Source: Beroe forskalii
Taxonomy: Eukaryota; Ctenophora; Nuda; Beroida; Beroidae
Length of the DNA stretch: 64,000 nt
Direction of reading: 5' to 3'
NCBI GenBank assembly: GCA_011033025.1
Contig: WFMF01000005.1
Coordinates: 620,001 to 684,000, forward strand
Both the position numbers and the translations under genes were made by a program. Positions 1 through 13,700 of this stretch are shown here, piece by piece (position 1 is the first letter of the stretch; each line of letters begins with the position of its first letter). Under the pieces are notes generated by a model. That model had not been told where the DNA came from and did not search any database. It was given only the letters and a program-made list of their open reading frames with translations.

Positions 1-1
1 C

Positions 2-892
2 ATGGCCGAGCTGCAGCAACCCGTAGACTCGTTACACCTAAGTCCGCCCTCCCAGGAATGGATGAAGAGACAATACCGGCAAACTGCCGCCTTCCTAGGT
101 TTCAACTACACTCCTCCCAACCGGTGGAAGTCCTGCAGGAACTCCTTCAACACCCTCTACTTCCCCAAAATAAACGCCGTGTTCACGGGGGTCCCTAAGG
201 CGGGCTGCTCCAACTGGATGGAAGCTCTAATGATTGCAGAGGGTGTGATTAACGGGCCTCTGGAAGACGTGGACCAAGTCCACAACCTGTACGCCAAGCC
301 GTACCGTATGATGTTCCTGGGACGGTTCAAGAAGATCGTATCCGGTAGGTTCGTAGCCCCGGACTTCAGTTTTACGGGAATCCGGAACCCGTGGACGCGG
401 CTTGTTTCCGCCTACAAAGACAAACTCCAGCCAGGCACCAATCTACCTTCCGCCGTTGAGAAGGTCATGAGATATTTGAGGAAGAACGTGGCTCAAAGTG
501 AGGATTTGAGGAGCAGGTCCTATCCAACGTTTGAGGAGTTTCTCCTGTACATTATCGCGAATGAGGGATCAGCCAACTACCACTTCAAGCAGCAAGTGCA
601 CACGTTATGTCTCAAAGTCGCTGAGTACGATTACATCGTTCCGCTGGAGTATTCCTCGGTTATTGCAGGCGAAATATGGAGCAAGTTAAATGCTTCCGTC
701 GAACTTCCCATGTCGTATGACAAATCTAGTGATCCACGGACTCAACGGTCAACTGTTGAAGCAAAGGCCATGTTTTCGAAGATAGATCCAGCTATCGTGG
801 AAGAGATTTACAAACTGTACAAGCCTGACTTTATGCTAATGAACTACAGTAATTTCACAGATCCAAACTTTCCTATGCCCATTATCGATTGA
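2..892 (+). CDS. Carbohydrate sulfotransferase, family 2 (HNK-1ST/chondroitin type), 5' end possibly cut
   Basis: The product should transfer sulfate from PAPS to a sugar of a glycan chain in the Golgi lumen. The 296-residue frame shows the 5'-phosphosulfate loop GVPKAGCSNW at residues 63-72 and the 3'-phosphate motif GIRNPWTRLVSAYKDK at about 126-141, with the family's Arg and Ser. It ends with a typical YKPDFMLMNYS tail near the C terminus. Golgi enzymes of this family start with a short cytosolic tail and a membrane anchor. No such segment is visible, and the first Met lies one base from the window edge, so more N-terminal sequence probably lies to the left. The catalytic domain has no intron. 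HERC2 exons follow on the same strand, which places this gene inside a HERC2 intron. The family is clear; the exact sugar acceptor is not. Confidence 0.9.
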   Translation: MAELQQPVDSLHLSPPSQEWMKRQYRQTAAFLGFNYTPPNRWKSCRNSFNTLYFPKINAVFTGVPKAGCSNWMEALMIAEGVINGPLEDVDQVHNLYAKPYRMMFLGRFKKIVSGRFVAPDFSFTGIRNPWTRLVSAYKDKLQPGTNLPSAVEKVMRYLRKNVAQSEDLRSRSYPTFEEFLLYIIANEGSANYHFKQQVHTLCLKVAEYDYIVPLEYSSVIAGEIWSKLNASVELPMSYDKSSDPRTQRSTVEAKAMFSKIDPAIVEEIYKLYKPDFMLMNYSNFTDPNFPMPIID

Positions 893-1560
893 TTATCATT
901 TCCGAAAATAATATGTTTTTTAGGTTTCCCAATTTATTTGAATTTTCTGCGCACTTGTATTTAAACTCATTCATATCAACTACTGTAGTAGGTGCTTTAT
1001 AGTAAAGCCGTCCATAATGGAAAGTTTCCAGCACCACTAACTGTTTTGCTAGGAGCGGCGTGTTGTACAATGGGCATGGTTATTTCACCAAAGAAACATA
1101 CTATTGATAACAAATAGCAATTAGAAATGTGCGAAAAGGAATTCTAGTCAATTTAAAATATCCAAAAATGAATTTCAGTTATTAAATATTGAGTCAAGAT
1201 GGTTTCTTTTTGATACGTAATTAATGTTTTTTTTTCTAATTATTATACAGATTTTGTCGGATTTATCTCAGATGTAAAGTTTAATGATTAAAATTTTACG
1301 TAATATTATTCAAATTATTTATTTCTGATTTTATGATATAATACATGGTATAGTCCAGATTGTCAGATATGTTAATTTATGATCTACCAACCATCATTTA
1401 ATTTTACTTGGATTAAATCAGACAATTTCTAATTATTTGACTATTTGAGTTCCCTGACATCAGAATAAAACCATTTTGATGCAAAACTTGGAGAATAATA
1501 TTTTTTAAAAAAAGATAAACGAATTTAATTTTAACTCACCACACCCAAACCCCTGTCTAG
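893..1560 (+). other. AT-rich 3' flank of the sulfotransferase and HERC2 intron end
   Basis: There is no coding signal. An AATAAA-like hexamer is present near 1464. The stretch ends in a short pyrimidine tract and an AG acceptor at 1559-1560. Confidence 0.5.
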
Positions 1561-1749
1561 GTATCAGCATTCAAGGGCTACAAAGTAGTGACACTAGCGT
1601 GTGGCAGCAAGGACGCCCAGACCCTAGCCGTTACTGACAATGATCAAGTGTGGTCGTGGGGAGACGGTGACTTCGGGAAGCTGGGTCGAGGTGGCCACGA
1701 GGGATGCACCTTCCCCAAAGTCATTGACAGCTTCAACGGAATGCAGATT
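1561..1749 (+). CDS. HERC2: HERC2 exon: RCC1-like domain 2 blade
   Basis: Encodes [21 protein letters not shown] and [12 protein letters not shown], typical RCC1 repeat text. The exon starts in phase 0 after ctgtctag. By comparison with the paralogous exon 19098-19259 it should end at 1755, but only 1750 offers a GT (att/gtacag). Using it keeps phase 0 and drops two residues. Confidence 0.85.
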
Positions 1750-4700
1750 GTACAGATCCAGTGTGGGGCTAACTGTGATAAATCTTCTTGTGCCAACCTT
1801 TTAATGCTAAGTATTGGTGAATTGGAGAATACTAAGATATGATAAAATATAATTATGAAAGGGGAGCGATGTTGAGCTCCAAATAACTTGGTCCTGGTGA
1901 TGTTGAAAATGAATCTCCAACTCCCCACCTCCTAATATTTACTACATTTCAATCAACCACGTCACTCTCCCTAGATGATACAACTTTGCAATATCTCCCA
2001 TCCCAGTATCTCTCTGCCCCCAGATCCCTATTTGTGCACAGTATCGCTCATCACTCCAACCTCTCCCCAAGATCCACTGCGGAGTGCAGTTCTCCCTATC
2101 ACATACCTGAATTTGCAGTATTCCTAATTCCGTGACCTTCCTTCTCCCTATCTCCCTCGATCTGCAGTATCTCTAGGTTTGCTTCTAAGACCACTTTGCC
2201 TCCTCCACCAGATCCCTAGATTTGCAGTATTCCCAATCTCATCTCTCTACCACCCTATCAGATCCAGTGCGGGGCGCAGTTCTCAGTGGCGCTCAGCAGA
2301 GAGGGCTGTGTGTACACGTGGGGAAAGGGAGAGTTCTACCGGCTGGGTCACAGCACTGACACCCACGTCAGGGTGCCACAGCTTGTCCAGGGTCTCTTTG
2401 GCACCAAGATAGTCAAGATCGGGGTGGGCTCGCTCCACTGTCTAGCTCTCTCAAGCTCCGGCGAGGTGGGTTTGGAGTGGGATCGACCAGAAGGTATGTC
2501 CATCAAGTGGGCTCAGGTGAGCATTCTCACCCACCTTACGTGAGGTGGGTTCAAGTGAGGTGGGTTCAGGTGAAGTGGGTTCAGGTGGGATGGGTTCGGG
2601 TGAGGTGGGTTAAGAGGCAAGGTTAAATCTGATGCGATGTGGGTTCTTGCTTGCCTAAGGTTGCAATTTAATTCTCTGTCGCACCATGATGTCACTGCTG
2701 TGACTCCATTGTACCCGCTTTCCCAACGGCAGCTTCATTGAAAGGGTACTGTGACGCAAGAATTTTCGTCATAATAGCAGAAATAGTCACATAATGATGA
2801 TTATTTAATTTTTGGCTCTTTTCGTTGAATGAATTGGAACGGTATGTTGAGATTAAATCACAGAGACGTTAGGTGGTTGAATCACTGCAACTCTGCACTG
2901 TGTTTCGTAAGATTGAAACATTACTCACTAGCCCTGCAATCAATGGCCGAAGGCTTGTGACACACTCATTTTCCCGACTTTCTCGAGGACCTTATTTCAA
3001 ATAATGGTTCTCCTGATGAGCACCGTACGATGACCATTGTCTCGAAATAATAAAGCAATAATGCATATATCCATGAACGAAACGTAAGATCCATCCTTTA
3101 TTGACTCCATTCCGTCTCACAATGCTTGCTGCACATTATTATGCAAATGATAAATTACATTATTAACGACATTCACAAAAGCGCCCCTACAAATGAGCGT
3201 CGCGTTCTAATAACACCTAGTAAGGGGTTGACGAAATTTGACTGTAATAATGGGCATTGAGGTTCTTCACGGAGCATGCCGTGCTCTGTGTGTGACTGAA
3301 TTTTATATTTTTGAAATATGTAACAGCGTTGTTGAGACGGGCACGGGGTGGTTTCTGAGGGACACAAAGGAGAGCAGGTTTTACCCCAGAAATGATCGAT
3401 GAATGTCGCAAGCGCAGTGTTTCGGTTATATAGCTTCTCAATTCGCAACCATTTTATTGGGCCCATAAATCAAGATTTCTGTGGTATGGTCATGGTGAGG
3501 TCATGGTATTGCGTGCTGAATGCTCTACGGGATTCAAAGCAAGCCCCATGGCTGCTAATAAACAAAATGCAAGTTGACTGGAATGAGTAAATTAGACCAA
3601 CCTGCAGTAATCTAAAATTTCAAATAACAAATAATATTTTGAGGGAAAATAGACATTTGATGGAAAGCAGGTCTTAGAAAAGGAGAAAGACCGGACCCAC
3701 ATTCCCCATTATAATCCCATCCACATCCCTCAGATCCCTGTGATCGGGCGTCTTAAGTCCCACCCTCCAATCCCTGTAATCAGGCGTCTTAAACCCCACC
3801 CCTCAGATCTACGCGTGGGGAGACAACGACCACGGGCAGCAAGGTAACGGCGGCACCACCGTCAACAAGACCCCGCAGCCCGTGGTGGGCCTGGAGTCCC
3901 AGAAAATAACCCACATCTCGTGCGGGAGCTCCCACTGCGTGGCGTGGGCCGAAACGGGCGTCATCCTCCAGCCCCAACACACGCCCATCAAGTTCAGTGT
4001 GGCTACTGACCCGCTGGGGAGCTCTATCGTCAAGGTAAGCTGCAGGAGGTGCCGGTCGCAGTAGGTGCCATCAGAGGGTGCGAGACTAGTGGCACCTGAA
4101 CGTGGTGCCATCTGCGGTTGGTGCCAGACATCAGAGCAATAAGCATGCCATCAAACAAAAAATGATTTTTTCCCGAATTTTCTATCTGCCTAGACTGAAA
4201 CACCCTTGATTCTTTTCCACCATCTCAGAACAAGAAAGACTCGAGTTCCAGCAATGGTGCACTGCAAGGACCAGGTGGTGTCACGCAGCTATCACGATCA
4301 CTTCCCTCCCTTGCCAAGGTCATGCTGGGACTGGAGTGTGCTGGTCAGAGACAAGCTGCTCTTTCTTACATCATCAAAGCCATGGAGGTATGATATCATA
4401 GTGGGGGCCTACAAAAGGAAAACCCTTATTTGTGATGTTGCATTTTCGTTGGTGTTATTATTTCTTGATTTTTTTATCAGTTGTTTAAATGGGGCTATAA
4501 TCTATATCCAAGAGTCAAATTGTTTACATGGTTTGAATAAATTTAAATATTCTTCTTTAGTTACGAACTTTGTAGGATTCTACCAGCATACTTTCTGTCC
4601 CCTTATTCAATCCTGCCAATACCCCTCTTTTCAGGTGATGTTTGCTCGTGACGGTGTGATAACGGCCCTTGACACCCATGTCAAGGGCATCCAGAGCCCC

Positions 4701-7700
4701 GTCTGACCATGCTGTCCTCCCCGTTCAGCACTCTCTTGACCTGTTCGAGTTGATGGGAGCCGGGGATGCTTGCTTCCTGGTGGAGCTGCTCAAACTAGCG
4801 GTCAGTGTGGTTCTGCGTACCTTATTGGCCTTTATTTTGACCGGCCTCACTTAAATCGGCCTTTATTGACCAGCCCGTTGGACAAAAATCTTAAAGTCAA
4901 TTTTGTTCTTAAGGGCTGTTAAAATAAACGCCAATAAGGTATGTTGCAAATCAATATAATTCCGTGAAAAAGTGATTATTTTTCTAAGAGCTCACCGAAC
5001 TCCAAAGAGGAGTTGGAATATTTCTCACTTTCTCAGAATGATGTAAAAGTTTGCCTCTCAGTACCTCCTTATATGTTGTTTTAGTTAATTTGCTTCTAAA
5101 ATATTCTCGCGAGTCAAAAGACAGCTTGCCTCACAAGTATTTTTGTACAGAAGCTATGACAAATAGATTTTTCGTGTGAATTATCGAGAGAGTTTTTCTC
5201 GTTATGTAAGAGACCAGGTGTAACCTATCTGTTCCTCTCAGGTGGTGGGTCGGGCAGGGGAACATGGCAAACAGGCCCTCTCCCGGGTACTCAAGTCCCT
5301 GGGACAAGCTAACCCTGAAATAGCAGAGATTCTCCTTGAGTTCTGTATCACAGAGTTAGAGGATGTCGTGGCGGAGGTGAGGGAGTTACTGTTTTGTATG
5401 TGTTAGGTCATCTGTCAGTCTGTCAGAGACAAAAATGAAAGTTTTACTATTTATTACACGTTTTGACAGATTTTAACCCAGGTGACATTATTTCTTGGAA
5501 GTCGGACGACGTCATGCCTGTATCCTCCGCCGGGATTTTGCAAATTTCTACATTCATCATATCATAATTCAGAATATCACTTATTTCCCATCAGGTGGAT
5601 AACCAGAGGTCGGCTGAGCCAGTGTGTCGGGAGTCCACCCACCCCCACCCCATGAACGCCTGCCTGGTGGGACAGATCAAGTTCCCCAAAGCCGTGGGGA
5701 TCCGAGTGGAGTTCGATCCCCGGTGCAGCACGGAGAAACCCCAGCATTGTCTCACATTCGCCGACACCAAGGGCCGCATCATCGCCACTCGGAGTGGCAG
5801 AGACAAGCTCGAGTGGGCTAAGGATATCCACATCAACACAACCGAGATCAACTGGAAGTTCCAGAGTGACAGCTCGCCCGCCGGGTGGGGTTTCAAGTTC
5901 AAAGCGTTCCCCATCCTGCCGCCACCCCTCTCTGCTGATGCCATGCCAGACAGACTGGTACAGGCTAAGCCTAGCATAGAAATGGTGATGTGTTTGTTGG
6001 ATGAGGACTTGGAGAAGAGTGGAGGACCCAGCATGATACAGAGACTGACATCAGCCCTGGCGTCCTGTGCTCAGCTCAGTCAACTTACTGCTGACAAACG
6101 GACATGGGCTCTCCAGGTAATCCAGAATAGAGTCCATTATCATGTCACCTTTTCAAGGGCTTTCAGTTCATGCCTTATGGGCAATACTGCAAGTTTGTTT
6201 CGGTAGAACTATCCGACATGAAATGAGCTTAAATGATATGAACATAGCCAAACCAACTATTATATTCCAGCATTTACGAAGTGTTATGTCTTTGGAGAAC
6301 GCTCCTAAACTCAACCTGCAAGACCTACTTCAGAATCAGATCAAAAGCTCTGATCCAACCAACAACTCGTTAGGTAGAGTCCAGGATATCTTGAGGCATT
6401 CCACTATTTGTGATTACTTCTAGAATATCAATATCACTGAAGCATTTGACTGTTTATAACCCTTGATTGTTGAACCTTCTGATTGCTAACCCCTAAATAT
6501 GTGCAGGAGTTTTGGTGAAGGGTCTGTTGGAAGTCCTTCAGAAGCAGTACGATCACGAGGCTCAGTTGGTCCTGGGAGGCCAGCAACTCATGCACACGGA
6601 GTTCTTCAAGACGCTCGTTGCTTTCTGCTGTGATCTGGGGCTCGATCAGTGCATCGCACAGCGATACTCTGACACACAGAAGTGGAGCTGGTTCATCAAG
6701 TTAGTTACAGCAAGATCAGGATTCAGGATACCACCCCAAATTCCCAAAACTTCAATAGCGTATCAAAGCAAATCCAAAGTCACCGCTCTATCTAGTTGAT
6801 GCTCATTGGTTGCCTAGCAAACACGTTATTGATATCATGACTTATCTCATGACTAACACGTGACTTTTCACGTGACTTGAAACTAGACCACGTGACATGA
6901 ACCTTGACCACGTGACCACCTCTGGCAGGTACTGCAGTGCGGCACGGGTAGCGGATGCTCTGGACAAGAGGAAGGTCTTCCCTGCTTCCTTCCTCAAGGA
7001 CGTTCAGGATAAGATACACACGGTCTGTGGTCCGGGGGTTGCCAACTTGCCCTACGCTAACAATTCTATCTTTACGTGAGTTATTTCTTTCCATGCCCTT
7101 GCTATCGATATGATCCAATCTTTCCTCTCCACTTCCTCATGATCATTTCATGAAATCATCTCGCTGAAAATCAACTCTGAATATTATTATATCTGGTTAT
7201 TGCCCCGGATACCATTTCACCTCAGTTACCATGACTGCCATGACTGTTCTACAGGCAAGAAGTAGACACGGAGTTGCTGAACTGTCAGAGTGCTAACCCA
7301 AATCAGTGGAACCTCAAGCCTTCTGGTAGTGGGGCCCTTTACCTGTGGGGGCACAACCATAGGGGTCAACTAGCTGGAATAGAGGGACAAAAGGTGAGTT
7401 AACTGTAGGAGGAATAGAGGGAAATAATGTGAGTTTACTAAGGGAAATAGAGGGACAGACGGTGAGTCAACTAAGAGAAATAGAGGGACAGAAGGTGAGT
7501 CAACTAGCTGGAATAGAGGGACAGGATATGAGTCACCTATGTTCATTTACCTATCCTAACGAGTGCCGGATTAAATAAATTCAACGAATTCTACAAGTTC
7601 AATCTCACGTCTATTTCCAGGTGACGAAGCCCACGTTCTGTGAGAGCATTGCCGCCCTTCAACCCACAGCAGTTGCAGCGGGGGAACAGACCATCTTCAT

Positions 7701-10700
7701 CATCTCAGACGGAAAGGTCTACGCGGCAGGTAAGAAATCAGGAATGTTGCAAATAGGCGAGTTAGGTGACAAGTGGAACAAATAACTAATAAGTGATAAG
7801 TGAATAGGAGAATAGGCGAGATCTTAGTTCACCTGTCAATTGGTGAGTGAATTTGTGAGATATGTGACGGGGGGTTAGACAAGATAGGTGAGAGGAGTTT
7901 CGGTGAGATAGGCGGGGCCGAGAGGGGAATTGGCGACATAGGCGGGGCCGAGAGGGGAATCGGTGAGGAAGGAAAAGGTGGCACAACGCTGTACATTAAT
8001 GTCAATTAACATCAAGTTTAGATGTATCTGAAAATTATATATCGATCGAGCGATTTCTAAAATATAACTGTATTCAGTTGTCAGTGGATACGCTATCTTT
8101 ATTGAGGATAATTGACATATCGCATGATATGTAGGGTCCGTTTGCATTATAACTTTTGAGGGCATAGCGGTCAAAGCTTCTTTCAATGAAGCATTTCGAA
8201 TATCAAAAGCAGTGTATCAAGAAACAGAAAGCTGCGATTGCCTGAATTCATCATAAAATTTGAACATAATCAGACAAAACATGTTTTTTATAAGAATAAG
8301 ATTTCAAAAGCATTAATCAGCTGTCAACTTAACGTCATCCTGATATCCAAAACAAATATGTATAAATCTTAACGTATATGTGTGCAGATCGCTCGAATAA
8401 TGAGGGGTTCGATAAAGATGCGCAAGTTTACCGTTTGGGCGTCAATAGATTCTATCGAAAGTACACCAAAATTGTGCGTCTTTATCGAGCCCTCCGTCAA
8501 TCGAGCGATCTGCACACATATGCGTAAATGTGACGATCATTGAATAAATTCCACGCCATAATAATATCCAGCTACTTAATAATAACAATTCCTGGCACGT
8601 CCCTGTTATCAAATCAGTTCTTACGGTTTCTTTAAAACAAGAATATCATCGACATCACAACAGGAATGATAAATTTGTACTTTATAAAAGTTGTACGAAC
8701 CAGAGGTCTACAACTATGACAATACACGATCCTCTCTAAATTGTAAAAGCTACGGCCGAATAATTAGCGATTAAACTCGATGAATTCGAATAGTGCCGGC
8801 TTGGTCACGTAACCCAAAACGTTGATCTGAGCTGGGGCAGTGACTGACAACACTCGGTACACATAGCCATGTACTGGAAGTTTCAAATATCTTGGTTTTC
8901 AGAGTCTGTCCCAGGCCAGTTCGGATTTTTTGGGTCACGGGACCAAGCCGGCCCTATCCAAATGCGTCAAGTCTCATTGACTGACACGTTAAACCATGGT
9001 TTCGATGTCAATATCCATCGCCTATCATCCGTTTGCAACCTATTATAACAGCGAGGAGTCGAATTAAATTAGGAAGAAAAACATTTTAAGAATAAAATGT
9101 TCCATCATTAAATAGAATTAATGTTCAAAACACAAGTTTAGACTATCCTAAACTTAAAAAAATGTTTAAAATATATCCCTATTGAACCACAATTGTGCTA
9201 ATCAAAATTAAGCAACTAATTTGCCATAATCACATTTTGAGGGTCGTATAAGACCCTACCTTATCATATGGCATAATTATCATGGACGAATCTTTTACGG
9301 AAAAGATTATTCACGGCCCTATGTTTTCACGGACATAACTATTCACGCTAAGATCTCTCTCCAAATTCTCGAAAAATCTCGAAATTTAGCATCATGTTTT
9401 TTTTTTTTCTCATAATAGCGATATTTTGCCAATCACTTTTTAGCTTGTCTGCACTTTATGGTCATGATTGGATTCTAAATTATATGAAACTTGTTTTCTT
9501 TGACCTTTGTGAATATTATGCCCGCGATAATAATTCCAATAACGTAGTTTCGAAAAGAAAATGTGCAAGATTAAATGGTCAATCTGCATCCCTCAAACTA
9601 GAATTTTCCTATCTGAAAAAAAACCTTCGCCACGTTAAAAATTTGTCCGTAACTTCTGTGAATCTTAATTAACAAACTGCAAGTGCACTCACACTATTTA
9701 CAGCATTCCTGCTAAAATATTCTTTTATCAAAACAATGTGGGATAAATAAACAAAAACAAGTCCACAAATCTCACATTTTCAATTCAAATAAAAAATTAC
9801 TATCACAAACTTACTGAATTAAAATAATGTATTCATAATCTTCCCAAATTTATTTACGAAACTACAGGGTAAAAAGCGCGCAGTCGCAAGCTCTCAAAGG
9901 ATGCCCCAAGCTCTCAGAAAATCAGCATGAGCAATTCAACAAAAAATGAAAAATCCTATCTTTCTTCATCGAGCTGAAACTTTTTTGGTAATTTTGATCA
10001 CGTTCCATAGCATATTTTGTTGGCTTCCAATAGTTAGGAGTTCAGAATTTTAGTGGTTCGGTTTTGATTTGTCTATGATAAATCGTAGATTTTGATTGAT
10101 AAGTAGAAGTTATATTTGTAAGATCCATTTCTTGAAGAACTGGACATTGGACGCGGGTCCGTGGCCTTGCAATCCTATGTTGTTGTGTTCCGATCATACT
10201 AGATACACCGGACTAACACACAAACAAACACTTCCCATCTGAAATATCAACAATCTGCCTGTTGGCCGGATGCCAAGCGGAGTCTGGTTGGGGGTAGTAG
10301 GACGGGGGAGGGAGATCTAGTCGACGATCTTCTGCTGGATCCCTTCCTCCACATCTGGTTGTTCGGGTTGTCGGAACTTCTGGATAATCCTGCGAATTGG
10401 CAGGTTACTAGATTATTGTTAGGGTATTAGGTTATTGGCAGGTTACTTTTTTAGGTTACCGGGTTGCAGCCGATAATAAGCGCTTTACATATCATGGTGG
10501 TGAAAAGAGACATAATTTTACAATATCAGGCGAAGACCTGGCAAATGAAAAAACAGCTTTTTTCGTAGGCACACCTTTTAAACAGTTTACACTTCACACA
10601 TGATATGTACCATTTTCAAACCTCGAATTGCGAAATTATTTCAATACAATAAAGTTTGTTTCAATTGCAAAGAATAACTTGCAATGTCACTTACACTTGA

Positions 10701-13700
10701 CAAATGCTGCAAATGATGAGGAGAACGCCAATAGCCAGAAAGGAAAGCATGATACCGATAACAGCGTAGGGGATGATGACTTCCATGCTTTGTTCTCCCT
10801 AACCCGGTTAATAGGATTAGTTTGAGGCTGGGTCTGATTTTCAAACACAAGGAAATTTTAATTTCTTATGTTTAATAAAGGTCTAATTTATAGGTTTTAA
10901 GACAGAAGGTAATCGGTATGGCTATGATAATCCATGAAACAAAGCACGATGTTAGAGTAAAACAGTTTCCCAAGTATATCACTCGGCAATAAGACTTATC
11001 GAAAGTACTTGATTTGAAGAAATGCACAAATTTGATGTACAATAACTCAGTAATGGCCCAAAACTCGTCGCGGTTTAGTTTGTTTGTTTGGTACTCCTAA
11101 ACGGAATAACACTAGAGGATTTAGAGCCATTCGGCAATTTTAAAACAGGCCGCAATAAGCTAGATTGTGCCAACACCAGTTTACAAAATATCTGGTAATT
11201 GCCAACACCGAGTTAGCAAGATGCCAGCATGTGGCTGCGGGGTTAATTTCCCACTGCCGCTCTCGTCCGAATGAAGTCCGTCCGTCGGGCAACAGATAAA
11301 AATATGTGTCAGAGCGTTTCGGTTGCTACTGGAGTAATCACTCATTACTGGTGCTTTATTGAACTCTATCGAAAAGTAATTGTCAACAATTATCGTAGCA
11401 AAGCATGCAAATTATCCTAAGCAAAGCATGCAAATTAAATCTTTACCAATGGGACCCGAGTCGCTAGATCGCTCCTCAGGGACCAGTTAAACTATTGCCG
11501 ATAGATGACGCAATGTGAACGATTCAATGAAAACAATCGGCTCGAATGAACTTGTTAACACCTTATCTGTTTAGATGAGTCACAGGCCCATCATTTTTCT
11601 CCATTAATTGGACATTCACACATGAGCACTGAGCGTCGTTACAAAGGCTATTACTTCAAACATGAGGCTGCAACATATGATCTAATCATTCAGTGAGGGG
11701 GGCGAGAGAAACTGAGAATAAAAAACTTTATCGTATGACATGATGGGGCATAGCTGCGTTGGTATTGGTCAAAGGCACTCGGACGCATTCGCCTTTGAGG
11801 GCATAATCAGTTATCATTATTTCTAAATATTCAACGCACGAGAAAGCAGCAAGTTCTCTCAGAGTCAGTGCGGAGTATAAAGTATAGCCCCTTTTAATCA
11901 AGCCTACGTCCATTGTCAATTTACTGGCGCTAAGATAGCATTGGATATCCATTTATTAATTGTAATGGGGTGCATTACATAATAGACTCTATTAATAATA
12001 GACCCCCTCCCCTCAGCGACCCCACGTGCCTATACGTAACCCACAGGGGCATTAATGGCTTTTCTGTGATGGGGCAGCTTTATCAGGGTTCTCTGCACAC
12101 ATAATTGCAACGAATATGCGCATTTAGTGTCAAGCACTGCATACGACATGCCTCGTTGGGTGTATTTTTAGTAGCCCAAATAACGAAACTTCCATACGCG
12201 CGTTGTGGACCAAAATTCAGGCAGTTACCTAAGGTCAAGGATCACATGCTGCTGCTGCGGGATATTTACTGGCTATTCCTCCGATCAATTCATGGTAATG
12301 AAAGTGAACTATGTTTTATGTAACAAAACTCTCATAACCATGCTCTAGATTAAGAAGGTTTAGTAACTACTAGAGCTAGCAGCAAGCAACAGACCCGTAT
12401 GAGTTTAATCAAGCATCAAACTCAGATATCACCATTATTAATCACAACCTGTGAGTTCCAACTGAGTAAAGTCACATATTATTCAGTCTCACATCTCAAA
12501 ATAACAGAGATCGTACGCATGTGAGGTCCTGACAACAGCAAGGGCATTATATCCCCGTACCATTGTACAAAATGACAAAGAAAAGAACGTCAAATATCAG
12601 CGGTCACGTATGAGAAAATCACGAAACATGGTTATAAAAATAATATGAGCTCTGTGAGATTCAACAAAATATAAATAAATCTCTCGAGGATTTTTCTTCA
12701 CTGCTAGTTGACATTTTATTATTACGCGCCGTCTCAAAAACATGAAAAGCGCACTGAGAACTCACATCGCTTCCTATATAGCATAATTGACATAAAAACT
12801 CACCATATTAATCGCACCGTAGTGGCGTAGTGCTGTGTGCGAGAAAATAAGGGATTTTAATTTGTTCAGCTCAATCTCCCTGTTAGATGTAAACTCCCAT
12901 ACTCACTTTAACTAAATCCTCCATGTACAGTGTACTATACAGTGTACAATATACAAGTTATAGCTAGAATGAACATTTTACAATGTAAAATGGGTAAATT
13001 GAGCGATCCGTCGAGGCCAGTATCACGCCAGTATCGCGCCAGTACCACGCCAGTATCACGCCAGTATCGCGCCAGTATCAGGCCTACCTCACGCCGTTAT
13101 CGCGCCAGTATCACGCCAGTATCACGCCAGTATCACGCCAGTTGCGCGCCAGTAGCACGCCAGTATCGAGCCAGTATCACGCCAGTAGCGCGCCAGTAGC
13201 ACGCCAGTATATGATCTGATACTGGCGTGCTACTGGCGTCCTGGCTTAAAGTAAGTGTCGACTGGCGCGATATTGGCGTGATAATGGCGTGATACTGGCG
13301 TGCTACTGGCGCGCTACTGGCGCGATACTGACGTGCTACTGGCGTGCTACTGGCGCGCAACTGGCGTGTTACTGGCGCGCTACTGGCGTGATGCTGGCGC
13401 GATACTGGTGCGATAACAGCGTGAGGTAGGCATGATACTGGCGCGATACTGGCGCGGTACTGGCCTAATACTGGCGCGATACTGGCGTGATACTGGCCTC
13501 GACGGATCGCTCAATTTACCATGTAAAATGAACAAGTTCAAACTGTACAATGAAAATTTTACCATTTAAAATCTACAGCTCTAAGAATACAATTCCTCTC
13601 ACAATCCAACGTATATCTTTTCCTCCAGGCAACGGAACGTACGGCAGACTGGGTATTGGCAGTACGGAGTCCGTTTCCATGCCCACGCTCCTCAAGTCCA

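Noticed and set aside
12930-13565. CRISPR-like regular short repeats (GCCAGTATCR)
   Set aside because: There are no spacers, the units are 10 bp and inverted about a centre, and the genome is eukaryotic.
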